The translations under genes were made by a program, and so were the position numbers. From positions 62,001 to 126,000 of the forward strand of contig CATLBR010000006.1 of the NCBI GenBank assembly GCA_949879795.1: a stretch of DNA of 64,000 nt. Direction: 5' to 3'. Position 1 is the first letter of the stretch; every line of letters begins with the position of its first letter. Source of the DNA: an uncultured Hungatella sp. (lineage in GTDB: Bacteria; Bacillota; Clostridia; Lachnospirales; Lachnospiraceae). Positions 42,454 through 52,819 of the stretch are shown piece by piece. The notes beneath the pieces are model-generated. The model was not told where the DNA came from, did not search any database, and saw only the letters and a program-made list of their open reading frames with translations.

Positions 42454-42610
42454 GAATATTCTGACAATATATTCCAGGAAAAGCCATTACGCCATGGAGC
42501 TGAGACCATAGCAAACAGGAGGGCCTCTGCCCGAGTGTTTTCTGCTTTACTGGGCTCAGCGGAATGCCCGGCGTACCAGGCTTTGTATGGAATATATTGT
42601 CAGAATATTC
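42454..42610 (+). promoter_or_regulatory. Very long hairpin in the leader of the cysteine desulfidase mRNA
   Basis: A 22-bp perfect inverted repeat (42454-42475 with 42589-42610) continues inward with AAAGCC-type pairs, TACGCC/GGCGTA and GCTGAG/CTCAGC. It fills more than half of the ~280-nt 5' leader. It may be a small mobile element or a regulatory RNA structure; no known riboswitch pattern is recognised. Confidence 0.7.
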
Positions 42611-42670
42611 TCTCAACCCCAGCCCTCCCTCATAATCCCCTATTCCTACCCACCAGAGAGGAGCATTTAT

Positions 42671-43957
42671 ATGATCACAAAAACTGAATTATTAACCTTA
42701 CTCCGCCAGGAGGTCGTTCCCGCTTTAGGCTGTACGGAGCCTGTATGTGTTGCCCTTGCCGCGGCTGACGCCTACCATGCCATCGGAGGAGACATTGTCT
42801 CTATCAAAGTCGAAGTAAACCCGGGTATTTATAAAAACGGTATGAGTGTGGGAATCCCGGGATTTGACCGAGTAGGCTTAAAGTACGCCGCCGCCCTGGG
42901 GGCCTGCCTGGGAAATCCGGAAAAAAGCCTCCAGCTTTTGGAGGATATCAACGAGACCGTATCCAAAAAGGCCATAGAACTGGCGGAAGCCCACCATGTG
43001 ATCGTCATGATCAATCACAGCGAGACACAGCTTTATGCCAGGGCGGAGATCATCACCACGGCAGGGATCGGAATCAGTGAGATCCGCAATACCCACGCCA
43101 ACATTATTCTGACCAAGAGAAATCATGAAGTCCTTCTTCAGAAAGAGTACGAGACCAGCTCCAATGACGAGATCCATCAAAGACTGATGGAGATGACCGT
43201 TGCCCAGATCCGGGAGGTGGTGGACCAGTGTCGGGAAGAAGAACTGGCCTACATGACAGAAGGAGTGGAGATGAACGGACGGCTGGCAGACTATGGGCTG
43301 GAACATTCCATCGGTATCGGCATCGCCTCTGCCCTGAAAAAACAGATCGAGACAGACACCATGGGGGACAACCTGTTCAGCCGGACCATGACACGGGTGG
43401 CCAGCAGCGCGGAGGGACGCATGAGCGGCTGTCCCTATGCGGTCATGAGCAGCGCGGGAAGCGGAAATCACGGCCTTACAGCCATTCTTCCTGTGGTGGA
43501 GATGGCCGGTTATGTCCACGCCTCCAATGAACAGCTGGTAAAAGCTCTTGCCTTCTCCCATGCCCTCAATGTCTATATCAAGTCCTTTACAGGGAAGCTC
43601 TCCGCCACCTGCGGCTGCGGAGTGTCCGCCGCCACTGCCGCCTCCGCCGCCATGGTCTGGCTAATGGGAGGCAATGACACCCAGATCGGCAACGCCATTA
43701 TCAATATGAGCGGAAATCTGACGGGAATGGTCTGTGATGGAGGCAAGATCGGCTGCGCCCTAAAGCTGGCCACGGCCGCCAACGCGGCCCTGATGTGCGC
43801 CTTCCTGTCCATGTCTGACGTGGTTCTTCAGGGCACTGACGGCATCTGCGGATTTACTCCCGAGGAAAGCATCCGCAACATGGGCAGGGTCAGTAATCCG
43901 GGAATGATCCAGACCGACCATACCATCCTGGATATCATGATGGAAAAAAGCTGTTAA
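42671..43957 (+). CDS. CyuA/YhaM-type L-cysteine desulfidase family protein
   Basis: 428 residues. The start [25 protein letters not shown] and the block [12 protein letters not shown] with [14 protein letters not shown] are typical of the UPF0597/CyuA family, iron-sulfur cysteine desulfidases related to serine dehydratase alpha chains. Cysteines in GCTEP, TCGCGV and GGKIGCALK are candidate cluster ligands. The reaction is cysteine to pyruvate, ammonia and sulfide. ATG 42671 has SD GAGAGGAG. The gene stands alone between unusual palindromic elements and carries its own sigma-54 promoter. Confidence 0.9.
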   Translation: MITKTELLTLLRQEVVPALGCTEPVCVALAAADAYHAIGGDIVSIKVEVNPGIYKNGMSVGIPGFDRVGLKYAAALGACLGNPEKSLQLLEDINETVSKKAIELAEAHHVIVMINHSETQLYARAEIITTAGIGISEIRNTHANIILTKRNHEVLLQKEYETSSNDEIHQRLMEMTVAQIREVVDQCREEELAYMTEGVEMNGRLADYGLEHSIGIGIASALKKQIETDTMGDNLFSRTMTRVASSAEGRMSGCPYAVMSSAGSGNHGLTAILPVVEMAGYVHASNEQLVKALAFSHALNVYIKSFTGKLSATCGCGVSAATAASAAMVWLMGGNDTQIGNAIINMSGNLTGMVCDGGKIGCALKLATAANAALMCAFLSMSDVVLQGTDGICGFTPEESIRNMGRVSNPGMIQTDHTILDIMMEKSC

Positions 43958-43989
43958 GACTACATAAAAATGAGGCAGGGGAGAATCCA

Positions 43990-44164
43990 ATATCACTTAG
44001 TTAAGCGAATTCTGTTTTTGCCCTCCGTGAGCCTGGACCGTCAGGGCGAATTAATGCCGTGAAGAAGAGATCTGTTTTTCGGGCTCTTCGGAACGTTTGG
44101 CAATTCTGAGCCCTGACGGTCCAGGCTCACGGAGGGCCCTGCGAATACCTAACCTAAATGACAT
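43990..44164 (-). repeat. Structured element B
   Basis: About 175 bp, inverted relative to element A. Stem GCCCTCCGTGAGCCTGGACC (about 44020-44039) pairs with its perfect inverse at about 44112-44139. The ends TATCACTTAG and (reverse) TGTCATTTAG form an imperfect terminal inverted repeat. It sits between the stops of the converging desulfidase and rpoN genes, where it could also act as a terminator-like structure. Confidence 0.75.
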
Positions 44165-44204
44165 TAAGGGAGAATCTTCTTCCCTGCCGCCTGCATCCGC
44201 TATC

Positions 44205-45545
44205 CTACACCCCCATTCCCCTCTGCCTGGAATCGGGTATGTTCATCTGTATCCTGTATTTTGCCACTGCTCTTCTGGAAACCGGGATCCCTTCCTCCGC
44301 CAGTCCATGGGCCAGCTTCTGGTCGCTGAGAGGTTTCTTTCCCTCGGCGGCGATCATGGCCCGGATCCGCTCTTTGATCTTCTCCGGGGAAATCCCCTGC
44401 CCCTCCCCCTCTTTGGACAGAGAAGAGGTAAACAGGCTCTTCACCGGTTCTGTCCTCTTGTACTGGACATATTTTCCCTTCACCGCCCGGCTGACCGTGG
44501 ACACATGAATCCCCAGATCTCCGGCAATATCTTCCAGCCCCATAGGCTCCAGGAGATCCTTTTGTTCAAAATAGTCTTCCTGCCGTCTCAGAATCGCCTC
44601 CATGACCCGGACAATCGTTTTCCTTCTCTGTTCCACACAGTTCATGACAAACCTGGCCCGCTCCAGGCGCTCCTTAAAATAGGCGGTCAGTTCCGGGTCC
44701 TTGGCTTCCTTCATCATGTGAATATAGTAATCGCTGTACTTGTACTCCCCAATCCACTGGTCATTGATCTCCACTCTCCAGCTGCCGCCAGGGCGGGACA
44801 CGATGATATCCGGCACCACACAGGAGGCTACCTCTGTCCACATATCCATGATGGGGCGGGGATTCAGGCTACCGATAAAATGAATATATTCCTTCACCTG
44901 GACCGTGGAGATCCCCAGGCTTCTGGAAATGACCCCGATCTGGCCGCTAAACAGCTGAGGCAGGTAATCTTTCAGGATCCGGCACAGAGTCTCATCCTTC
45001 ACGTCTCTCGCCTCCAGCTGCTTCAACAGACATTCCACCAGACCGGAGGAGAAAATTCCAGCAGGCTCCAATTCCCGAAGCACCATAAGACACCGGTCCA
45101 GCTCTTCCTTTTTGTACCCCGAGGCCGCGGACAGCTCTTCCAGATCATGAGTAAAAAATCCCTTTTCATCAAGACAGTCCACCAGATAACTCATAATCTT
45201 CCACTGTTCTTTGGAGTAGTCCTTCCAGTTCAGCTGCCCCAGAAGATTTTCCTTCAGACGATTCCCTTCCCTGGCGGACAGCTCTCTCCGGTAAGGCTCC
45301 TCTTCTTCAGGACTGCCCGGATGCTGATCCCCGTATATGGCCTGGCTGTCGGAGAATTTCTCCATACTGGTCATGATCTCGTTTTCCTTCTGGTCACTGC
45401 GTTCCAGAATGGGATTTTCCAGGTACTCGTTGACCATAAAATCCTCCAGCTCCTGGTTCGTAAACGCCAGAATGTTCAGAGCCTGTACCTGGCCGGCAGA
45501 TAATGTCTGCTTTTGTTGTACTTCTATGTAACTGTTCAGCTCCAT
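44205..45545 (-). CDS. rpoN: RNA polymerase sigma-54 factor
   Basis: 446 residues. Region I is Gln/Leu-rich (YIEVQQKQTLSAGQVQALNILA), followed by an acidic linker, core-binding domain, an HTH block (LGIHVSTVSRAVKGKYVQYK) and the RpoN box SRRAVAKYRIQ near the C-terminus, which reads the -24 element. Length is typical for Firmicutes. Adjacent sigma-54 promoters and an enhancer-binding activator suggest that this factor mainly serves the local thiol regulon. SD AAAGGAG precedes ATG 45545. Confidence 0.96.
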   Translation of the reverse strand: MELNSYIEVQQKQTLSAGQVQALNILAFTNQELEDFMVNEYLENPILERSDQKENEIMTSMEKFSDSQAIYGDQHPGSPEEEEPYRRELSAREGNRLKENLLGQLNWKDYSKEQWKIMSYLVDCLDEKGFFTHDLEELSAASGYKKEELDRCLMVLRELEPAGIFSSGLVECLLKQLEARDVKDETLCRILKDYLPQLFSGQIGVISRSLGISTVQVKEYIHFIGSLNPRPIMDMWTEVASCVVPDIIVSRPGGSWRVEINDQWIGEYKYSDYYIHMMKEAKDPELTAYFKERLERARFVMNCVEQRRKTIVRVMEAILRRQEDYFEQKDLLEPMGLEDIAGDLGIHVSTVSRAVKGKYVQYKRTEPVKSLFTSSLSKEGEGQGISPEKIKERIRAMIAAEGKKPLSDQKLAHGLAEEGIPVSRRAVAKYRIQMNIPDSRQRGMGV

Positions 45546-45643
45546 GGGTTTTCTCCTTTATCTTTTTTGTATGTATCCCGTTAATTTAGAAAAAGTCCCC
45601 CGCCTCACAGCGAAGGACCATACTCTCCACCCATAATCTGCTA

Positions 45644-46675
45644 TTACGGATGAACAACCACCTTGATAGACTCCGCGCTCATCTGCATGTGGATAGCCTC
45701 GTCCATATGCTCCAGATCGTAGACATGGGTGATCAGTTTCTTAAGCTCCAGCCTGCCGCTGTTGATCAGGTTCACGGCCCGCTGATGAGTATCTGGATTG
45801 ATCATGGAGCCCACAATGCGCAGCTCCTTTTTATATACGTCAAACAACGGCAGAGGCACCGTGGCATCTACTCCAGGCACGGAGAACAGAAGAATGGTAG
45901 CCGCAAAACCTGCCGCCGCAAACGCCTGCTCCACGGCAAACGGCCTGCCCACACACTCGATAACCACGTCCGCACCGCCTCGTCCGCAGATCTCCCTGAT
46001 ACGTCCAGGCACATCTTCATGGATCGGGTCGATGGCAGCGTCTGCCCCCACCTCCATGCCAATCTTCCTGCGCATCTCCACCGGCTCGCTCAAAATAACC
46101 GTGGAAGCGCCGCAGAGCCTGGCCATCTGCACCATCATAAGGCCGATGGTTCCGCCCCCGATCACCAGAACTGTCTGCCCCGGCTGAATCTGAGCCTGAT
46201 CGATGCCGTGCACCACACAGGCCAGAGGCTCCGCCATGGCGGCCTCGTCGAAAGAGATGTCATCTCTCACCTTGAAACACTGTGTCTCCGGGCACAGGGC
46301 ATACTCCGCGAATCCTCCGTTGACATTCACCCCCAGGGCAAACAGGTGCTCACACTCCTGTTTCTTTCCCATACGGCAGGCCATACATTGTCCACAGTAC
46401 ATGTTGGGATCCATAGCCACATGATCTCCCGGCTTGACAGTGGTAACTTCGGCTCCCACCTGAGCCACCACACCCGCGAACTCATGTCCCAGCACCACCG
46501 GCGGGGTCACCTCGGCGGACCCTTTCTCCCCATGATAAATATGTACGTCTGTCCCGCAGATTCCACAGGCCTTGTTGTTCACCAACACGTCGTGGGGACC
46601 AAGAGAACCAAAAGTCATCTCCCTCACCTGAAATTTCGGATTCTGATCCGCGCCCACAAAAAAACTTCCCTTCAT
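45644..46675 (-). CDS. Zinc-dependent medium-chain alcohol/polyol dehydrogenase
   Basis: 343 residues of the MDR family. Catalytic zinc ligands are in KACGICGTDVHIYHG and GHEFAGVV, the structural zinc Cys cluster in MYCGQCMACRMGKKQEC, and the NAD site in VLVIGGGTIGLMMVQMAR. Sequence type is near sorbitol or threonine dehydrogenases; the exact substrate is not clear. It lies 88 bp after the 6-phospho-beta-glucosidase gene, but a terminator separates them. RpoN follows it in the same direction. Confidence 0.9.
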   Translation of the reverse strand: MKGSFFVGADQNPKFQVREMTFGSLGPHDVLVNNKACGICGTDVHIYHGEKGSAEVTPPVVLGHEFAGVVAQVGAEVTTVKPGDHVAMDPNMYCGQCMACRMGKKQECEHLFALGVNVNGGFAEYALCPETQCFKVRDDISFDEAAMAEPLACVVHGIDQAQIQPGQTVLVIGGGTIGLMMVQMARLCGASTVILSEPVEMRRKIGMEVGADAAIDPIHEDVPGRIREICGRGGADVVIECVGRPFAVEQAFAAAGFAATILLFSVPGVDATVPLPLFDVYKKELRIVGSMINPDTHQRAVNLINSGRLELKKLITHVYDLEHMDEAIHMQMSAESIKVVVHP

Positions 46676-46714
46676 TTTCTTCTCCCTCCTCTTTTTAATT
46701 TCCCGGATTTACGC

Positions 46715-46757
46715 AAAAAGCCATGCCCCACTCTGACCGATGGAAGCATGGCTTTTA
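46715..46757 (-). terminator. Intrinsic terminator of the 6-phospho-beta-glucosidase gene
   Basis: Minus strand GCCATGC (46752-46746) pairs with GCATGGC (46726-46720), followed by TTTTT; the opposite side also ends in TTTT, so it can work in both directions. Confidence 0.75.
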
Positions 46758-46763
46758 TCCTGA

Positions 46764-48257
<1,494 letters not shown>

Positions 48258-48279
48258 TCAGTAATATTTGATAAGAAAA

Positions 48280-48308
48280 GTGTAATACATCTCCAGCATT
48301 TTTGTCAA
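48280..48308 (-). promoter_or_regulatory. SigA-type promoter of the GH1 gene
   Basis: Minus strand TTGACA (48308-48303), a 17-bp spacer and a weaker TTACAC (48285-48280). Confidence 0.5.
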
Positions 48309-48383
48309 GTTTTTTAATATCCTGCTTTTTCCTCCCTGCCCCAGCCTGAAAAGCAGTCTTCCCAAAACCGCCTGCGAACAGCC

Positions 48384-48412
48384 TTGCGGCCGCCGTCAAA
48401 TTATGATATAAT
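48384..48412 (+). promoter_or_regulatory. SigA-type promoter of the lipoprotein and possibly upp
   Basis: TTGCGG, a 17-bp spacer and TATAAT, about 45 nt before ATG 48457. Confidence 0.6.
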
Positions 48413-48456
48413 TCGAAAGAAAGCGACTATTATTGATTATACAAAGGAGATTTCTT

Positions 48457-49278
48457 ATGAAACGAACTTATATATTGCCTCTGGTGTTTTTAAGCTCATC
48501 TGTCATCATGTTCGGCTGCGGAAAGAAACAAGAAGGGGCAGATCTTTCTGGAATCCACACTACTGCCCAGACTCAGAAGGAGACCATGGCTCCCACTACC
48601 GCCCCTGTGGAGGTCACTACAGCCGGGGAAACCACTGAGGCAGGGACAAAGACCGACACCCCGGATTCCACGGCAAACGTGTCTGCAGATATCCAGACCT
48701 TCCGGGACGGCTCCGTCTCCATACAGTATCCCGTGGTCTCAAATCTAAGTGATTCCAAAACCCAGGAAGCGGTCAACGACCTGCTCTTGGCCAACGCCAC
48801 CGCCATCGCCAAGTCTGCCGTCGAAGGCTCTGCCATAGATGTCACATGCAAGGTCATATCCGTTGACCGCAGCCGTCTCACTGCCGTGTACAAAGGGACC
48901 ATGCAGGCTCAGGACTCTGCCTACCCCACCAATATTTTTTATACCAACACGGTGGATTTAAAGCAGGTAAAGAGCCTCGGATTTAACGATTATTCCGATG
49001 CCTACACCATGGCAGGCTATGTGATGTCCGATGACGTGGAATTTTATCAGGCCTCCCCCGACATGACCACTGCGCTTTTGCAGCACCGCGCCTCCATGTC
49101 TGTGGAGCAGTATACCCAGCTGTTTGACCAGGCGGATTTCCCCTTAAGTTCTGCTGAAGACGCATCTTTTCCTGAATCTTTCAGCTACACTCATGAAGGG
49201 GTCCTCTACTTTTCCATCCCTGTTCCCCACGCCCTTGGGGACTACGCTATCGTAACGTTCAATATTGACGGCAAGTAA
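48457..49278 (+). CDS. Lipoprotein with DUF3298/DUF4163-like domain
   Basis: 273 residues. The signal peptide [21 protein letters not shown] ends in a lipobox-like MFGC, so the Cys at residue 21 should be lipidated. A Thr/Ala-rich spacer (about 30-70) leads to a domain with [24 protein letters not shown]..., similar to PdaC/RsiV-type DUF4163/DUF3298 domains. The role is unknown, perhaps surface sensing or peptidoglycan binding. ATG 48457 has SD AAAGGAG. The upp gene begins 38 bp downstream. Confidence 0.8.
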   Translation: MKRTYILPLVFLSSSVIMFGCGKKQEGADLSGIHTTAQTQKETMAPTTAPVEVTTAGETTEAGTKTDTPDSTANVSADIQTFRDGSVSIQYPVVSNLSDSKTQEAVNDLLLANATAIAKSAVEGSAIDVTCKVISVDRSRLTAVYKGTMQAQDSAYPTNIFYTNTVDLKQVKSLGFNDYSDAYTMAGYVMSDDVEFYQASPDMTTALLQHRASMSVEQYTQLFDQADFPLSSAEDASFPESFSYTHEGVLYFSIPVPHALGDYAIVTFNIDGK

Positions 49279-49316
49279 CCGGATCACAAGTCCGCTTAAA
49301 GAAAGGAAACAGTATT

Positions 49317-49946
49317 ATGGACAATGTAACCATTTTCGATCACCCGCTTATACAGCACAAGATATCCAAGCTGCGGGACAAGAACACCGGAACCAATGAG
49401 TTCCGCTCCCTCACCGAAGAGATCGCCATGCTCATGGGATACGAGGCTCTGCGGGATCTTCCCCTGGAGGAGGTGGAGGTGGAGACTCCCATAGAGACCT
49501 GTATGACTCCCATGATATCAGGCAAAAAGCTGGCTGTAGTCCCCATCCTCCGAGCAGGATTGGGCATGGTGAACGGGATTCTGGCACTGGTTCCCTCTGC
49601 CAAGGTAGGCCACATCGGACTGTACCGGGATGAAGAGACTCATGAACCCCACGAGTACTACTGCAAACTTCCAAGCCCTATCGAGCAGCGCACCATCGTT
49701 GTCACAGACCCCATGCTGGCCACCGGCGGATCCGCCGTCTCCGCCGTCAACTTCATCAAACAGCACGGCGGAAAAATCATCAAATTCATGTCCATCATAG
49801 CAGCTCCCGAGGGGCTGAAGCGTCTCCATGAAGCCCATCCGGACATACACATCTATGTAGGCCATCTGGACCGTTGTCTCAATGAGGACGCCTACATCTG
49901 TCCCGGACTGGGAGATGCCGGAGACCGAATCTTCGGGACAAAGTAA
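49317..49946 (+). CDS. upp: Uracil phosphoribosyltransferase
   Basis: 209 residues. It converts uracil and PRPP into UMP (pyrimidine salvage). Family blocks are [35 protein letters not shown], the PRPP loop [13 protein letters not shown], and the uracil-binding C-terminus [17 protein letters not shown]. Length is normal. SD AAAGGAA lies before ATG 49317, and a bidirectional terminator follows. Confidence 0.97.
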   Translation: MDNVTIFDHPLIQHKISKLRDKNTGTNEFRSLTEEIAMLMGYEALRDLPLEEVEVETPIETCMTPMISGKKLAVVPILRAGLGMVNGILALVPSAKVGHIGLYRDEETHEPHEYYCKLPSPIEQRTIVVTDPMLATGGSAVSAVNFIKQHGGKIIKFMSIIAAPEGLKRLHEAHPDIHIYVGHLDRCLNEDAYICPGLGDAGDRIFGTK

Positions 49947-49956
49947 AAAAGCATGA

Positions 49957-50007
49957 CAAAACCCCGGACGTTCCATGGAATAAGCCTCCAGGAAATCCGG
50001 GGTTTTG
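49957..50007. terminator. Bidirectional terminator between upp and the LbH protein gene
   Basis: CAAAACCCCGGA (49957-49968) pairs perfectly with TCCGGGGTTTTG (49996-50007). Confidence 0.75.
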
Positions 50008-50022
50008 ATATGATTTTCGACG

Positions 50023-50700
50023 TCACCGCTCCTCTTTCTCCACAATGACGCCCTCTCCCTTGTAGATAGAATTCTCGCCGACACAGCCTCTCACGCTGGA
50101 CAGAGGATAGATGTTGGAATGTCTTCCCACCACGGTTCCCGGGTTGAGAACAGAGCCGCATCCCACCTCCACATAATCGCCTACAGCCGCGCCGAACTTC
50201 TTCAGGCCGGTCTCGATATCTCCGTCCTCCCCGTGAACCTTCACCAGTGTCTTGTCGGACTTTACATTGGAAGTCAGAGAAGCCGCCCCCATGTGGGACT
50301 TGTAGCCCAACACGGAATCGCCCACATAGTTGTAATGGGGTACCTGAACACTGTCAAAGATAATCACATTCTTCAGTTCTGTCGAGTTGCCCACCACCGA
50401 GCCTTCTCCAACCAGCACATTCCCTCTGATAAAAGCTCCCGGCCTCACCTCCACATTTTTCCCCAGAATGAGAGGTCCGTTCAGGGTTGCGGTGGGAGCG
50501 ATGGATGCGCTCCTGTGAATCCACACATTCTCTCCCCGCTTCTCGTACTCCTCCTCCGGCAGTTTCTCACCCAGCTCTTTCACGATCTCTCCGATATGGG
50601 GAAGCACCTCCCAGGGATATGTGTACTTTTCCAGATATTCTTTTGCCATGGTCTTCTCCGTGTCAAACAGCGCCTCGATGGTCATCTGATCTCTTCTCAT
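50023..50700 (-). CDS. Left-handed beta-helix protein (GlmU C-terminal-like)
   Basis: 225 residues. After a helical start (EYLEKYTYPWEVLPHI) hexapeptide repeats fill residues 75-215 (IAPTATLNGPLILGKNVEVRPGAF, VVGNSTELKNVIIF, GAAVGDYVEVGCGSVLNPGTVVG). It resembles the acyltransferase half of GlmU, without a nucleotidyltransferase domain, and is often annotated as UDP-GlcNAc pyrophosphorylase-related. Acyl donor and acceptor are unknown. Its ATG overlaps the stop of the topoisomerase gene (ATGA, 50697-50700). Confidence 0.8.
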   Translation of the reverse strand: MRRDQMTIEALFDTEKTMAKEYLEKYTYPWEVLPHIGEIVKELGEKLPEEEYEKRGENVWIHRSASIAPTATLNGPLILGKNVEVRPGAFIRGNVLVGEGSVVGNSTELKNVIIFDSVQVPHYNYVGDSVLGYKSHMGAASLTSNVKSDKTLVKVHGEDGDIETGLKKFGAAVGDYVEVGCGSVLNPGTVVGRHSNIYPLSSVRGCVGENSIYKGEGVIVEKEER

Positions 50701-52805
50701 GTCTTCTTTCCTTTCCCGGCAGAAGCAGCAGACTCTGCTTTTCCGCCTTTATAATATTTTGCCGCTGCGTCAAAATGTTCCCGCAGCTGATACTGATTGT
50801 TCAGCCTCAGCACATAGTTGGTGCGCCCCGCCACAAAGTGCTCCAGTTTCTCCATGTACTCCTCCGGAGTAATGCTCCCCTCCGCCACATAGGTGAGCCC
50901 CTTCTCCCAGCTGGCTGTCAGATCCGGGTTTAAAAGCTGCCGGATAGAAGCCCCCACCACATCAAAGATCATCTCGCCCAGAAGGGTGGGTGTGATCACC
51001 TGCGTCTTGCCGTTTAAAGCCAAATATTTGATGTTCACCAGTTTTTTCAGGATCTCTGCCCTGGTGGCGCTGGTTCCGATACCACTGCCCTTGATCTGGG
51101 CCCGCAGTTCTTCGTCCTCAATAAGTTGTCCCGCGTTCTCCATAGCCAGAATCATGGAGCCGGACGTATACCGTTTGGGCGGCGAAGTTTCCCCTTCCTT
51201 GATGGCAAACCCGCTGATATCCAGAATCATGCCTTTTTTGAGGGAGGACAGCATCTTTATGAATTCCGGATTATCTATATTCTTCTGAAACTGCTCCTGT
51301 CCTTCCCCGTCTCTTGCCGTCTCTGTCTCACCGCTGTCCATGTTTTTCTGACCGTCCGTTTCTTCCCCGGATACCTTTTTCTTTCCTGCAGACACGGCGG
51401 CCACTTTCAGATACCCCTGCTCCACAAGAACCCGATAGGCGGCAAAAAAATGCTCTCCCATCCGCACCAGCTCCACATTGTACTTCTGGTAAACAGCAGG
51501 AGGATAAAAGATGCTCAAGAATCTTCTCACAATCACCTCATAGACTTTAACCGACAAAGAAGACAGACTCCTCAAAGCCCCCAGCCCCTGGCCTGTGGGC
51601 ACGATAGCATAGTGGTCCGTAATCTGTTTGTCGTTGACATATCTGGTTTTGGCAATGTTTTTGTAGGCTTCCTTCTCGAGAATCTCCCCCGCGAAGGCTG
51701 CCATCGGCTGGAAATTCTTAAGGCCGGCAATATTTTTATAAATTTCTCTGGCAACTGCCGTGGAAAGCACCCTTGCATCGGTTCTGGGATAAGTCACCAA
51801 CTTTTTTTCATACAGTTCCTGAACTACCCGCAACGTCTCGTCAGGGCTTATCTTGAACATCTTGGAACAGTCGTTCTGCAGCTCCGCAAGGTTGTAGAGA
51901 AGGGGCGGATTCTTTGTCTCTTTTTTCTTCTCGATCTTCACTGCCTCGGCAGTGAGAGGAGGTTCTTTCAAGAGCTGATTTATAAGCTCCTGAGCGTGCT
52001 TTTTGTCTTTAAATCCGTTTTCTTTGTAGAGATATGGAGTCCCGAAATACCGTGAACCCGCCACACTCCGCCACTCTGCCTCAAAAGAAAGCCCCCTGCT
52101 CAGGAAAGTTCCAAGCACCCGGTAGAAAGGCGTCTTCACAAAGCTGCGGATCTCCCGCTCTCTGCGCACTGTCATCCCCAGGACACAGGTCATAACACGG
52201 CCCACAGAGAGCACTGTTCTGTCGGTTTTCAGATAGTTTGATATGGTATTGCCGTATTTCAGTGTCAGAAGACGTGAAAAATTGATTCCCATCAGATAGT
52301 CTTCTTTTGCCCGCAGATAGGCGGATGCCGAAAGATTGTCGTATTCACCCCAGTCTTTGGCATCCCGGATTCCCCGCAGGATCTCGTCTTCTGTCTGAGA
52401 ATCAATCCACACACGCTTTCTCTTTTTTCCGTGGACACCTGCCATCTGGTCCACCAGGCGGTAGATGTACTCTCCCTCCCGCCCGGAGTCGGTACAGATA
52501 TAGATGGTGTCCACGTCCTTTCTGTTGAGCAGGCCGCTGACAATTTTAAACTGTCTGCTCACGTTTTCGATGACCTGGTACTTGAATTCCTTTGGCAGAA
52601 ACGGAAGAGTTTCCAGACTCCACCGCTTATACCGGGGGTCGTAGGCCTCCGGATAACTCATGGTGATCAGATGGCCTACGCACCACGTCACCACAGCGTC
52701 CTCAGCCTCCATATACCCGTCGTTTCGCCTCCAGTTCCGCTTTAATGCGCCGGCGAACTCCTGGGCTACGCTGGGCTTTTCCGCTATGTATAAAGATTTC
52801 GTCAA
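50697..52805 (-). CDS. topB: DNA topoisomerase III (type IA)
   Basis: 702 residues. TOPRIM domain (LYIAEKPSVAQEFAGAL and ICTDSGREGEYIYRLV), the active Tyr in LVTYPRTDARVLS (about residue 336), and the type IA core with GIGTSATRAEI. Length matches Firmicute TopB enzymes, which decatenate DNA. C-terminal residues are Lys/Ala-rich. Plasmid- and ICE-borne copies exist, but the housekeeping neighbours here suggest the chromosomal copy. It is coupled with the LbH gene. Confidence 0.96.
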   Translation of the reverse strand: MTKSLYIAEKPSVAQEFAGALKRNWRRNDGYMEAEDAVVTWCVGHLITMSYPEAYDPRYKRWSLETLPFLPKEFKYQVIENVSRQFKIVSGLLNRKDVDTIYICTDSGREGEYIYRLVDQMAGVHGKKRKRVWIDSQTEDEILRGIRDAKDWGEYDNLSASAYLRAKEDYLMGINFSRLLTLKYGNTISNYLKTDRTVLSVGRVMTCVLGMTVRREREIRSFVKTPFYRVLGTFLSRGLSFEAEWRSVAGSRYFGTPYLYKENGFKDKKHAQELINQLLKEPPLTAEAVKIEKKKETKNPPLLYNLAELQNDCSKMFKISPDETLRVVQELYEKKLVTYPRTDARVLSTAVAREIYKNIAGLKNFQPMAAFAGEILEKEAYKNIAKTRYVNDKQITDHYAIVPTGQGLGALRSLSSLSVKVYEVIVRRFLSIFYPPAVYQKYNVELVRMGEHFFAAYRVLVEQGYLKVAAVSAGKKKVSGEETDGQKNMDSGETETARDGEGQEQFQKNIDNPEFIKMLSSLKKGMILDISGFAIKEGETSPPKRYTSGSMILAMENAGQLIEDEELRAQIKGSGIGTSATRAEILKKLVNIKYLALNGKTQVITPTLLGEMIFDVVGASIRQLLNPDLTASWEKGLTYVAEGSITPEEYMEKLEHFVAGRTNYVLRLNNQYQLREHFDAAAKYYKGGKAESAASAGKGKKT

Positions 52806-52819
52806 ATAATATGTCTCCT

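Noticed and set aside
44097-45503. 468-codon plus-strand frame opposite rpoN
   Set aside because: Antisense shadow of an unmistakable sigma-54 gene in GC-rich DNA; no SD and no family features.
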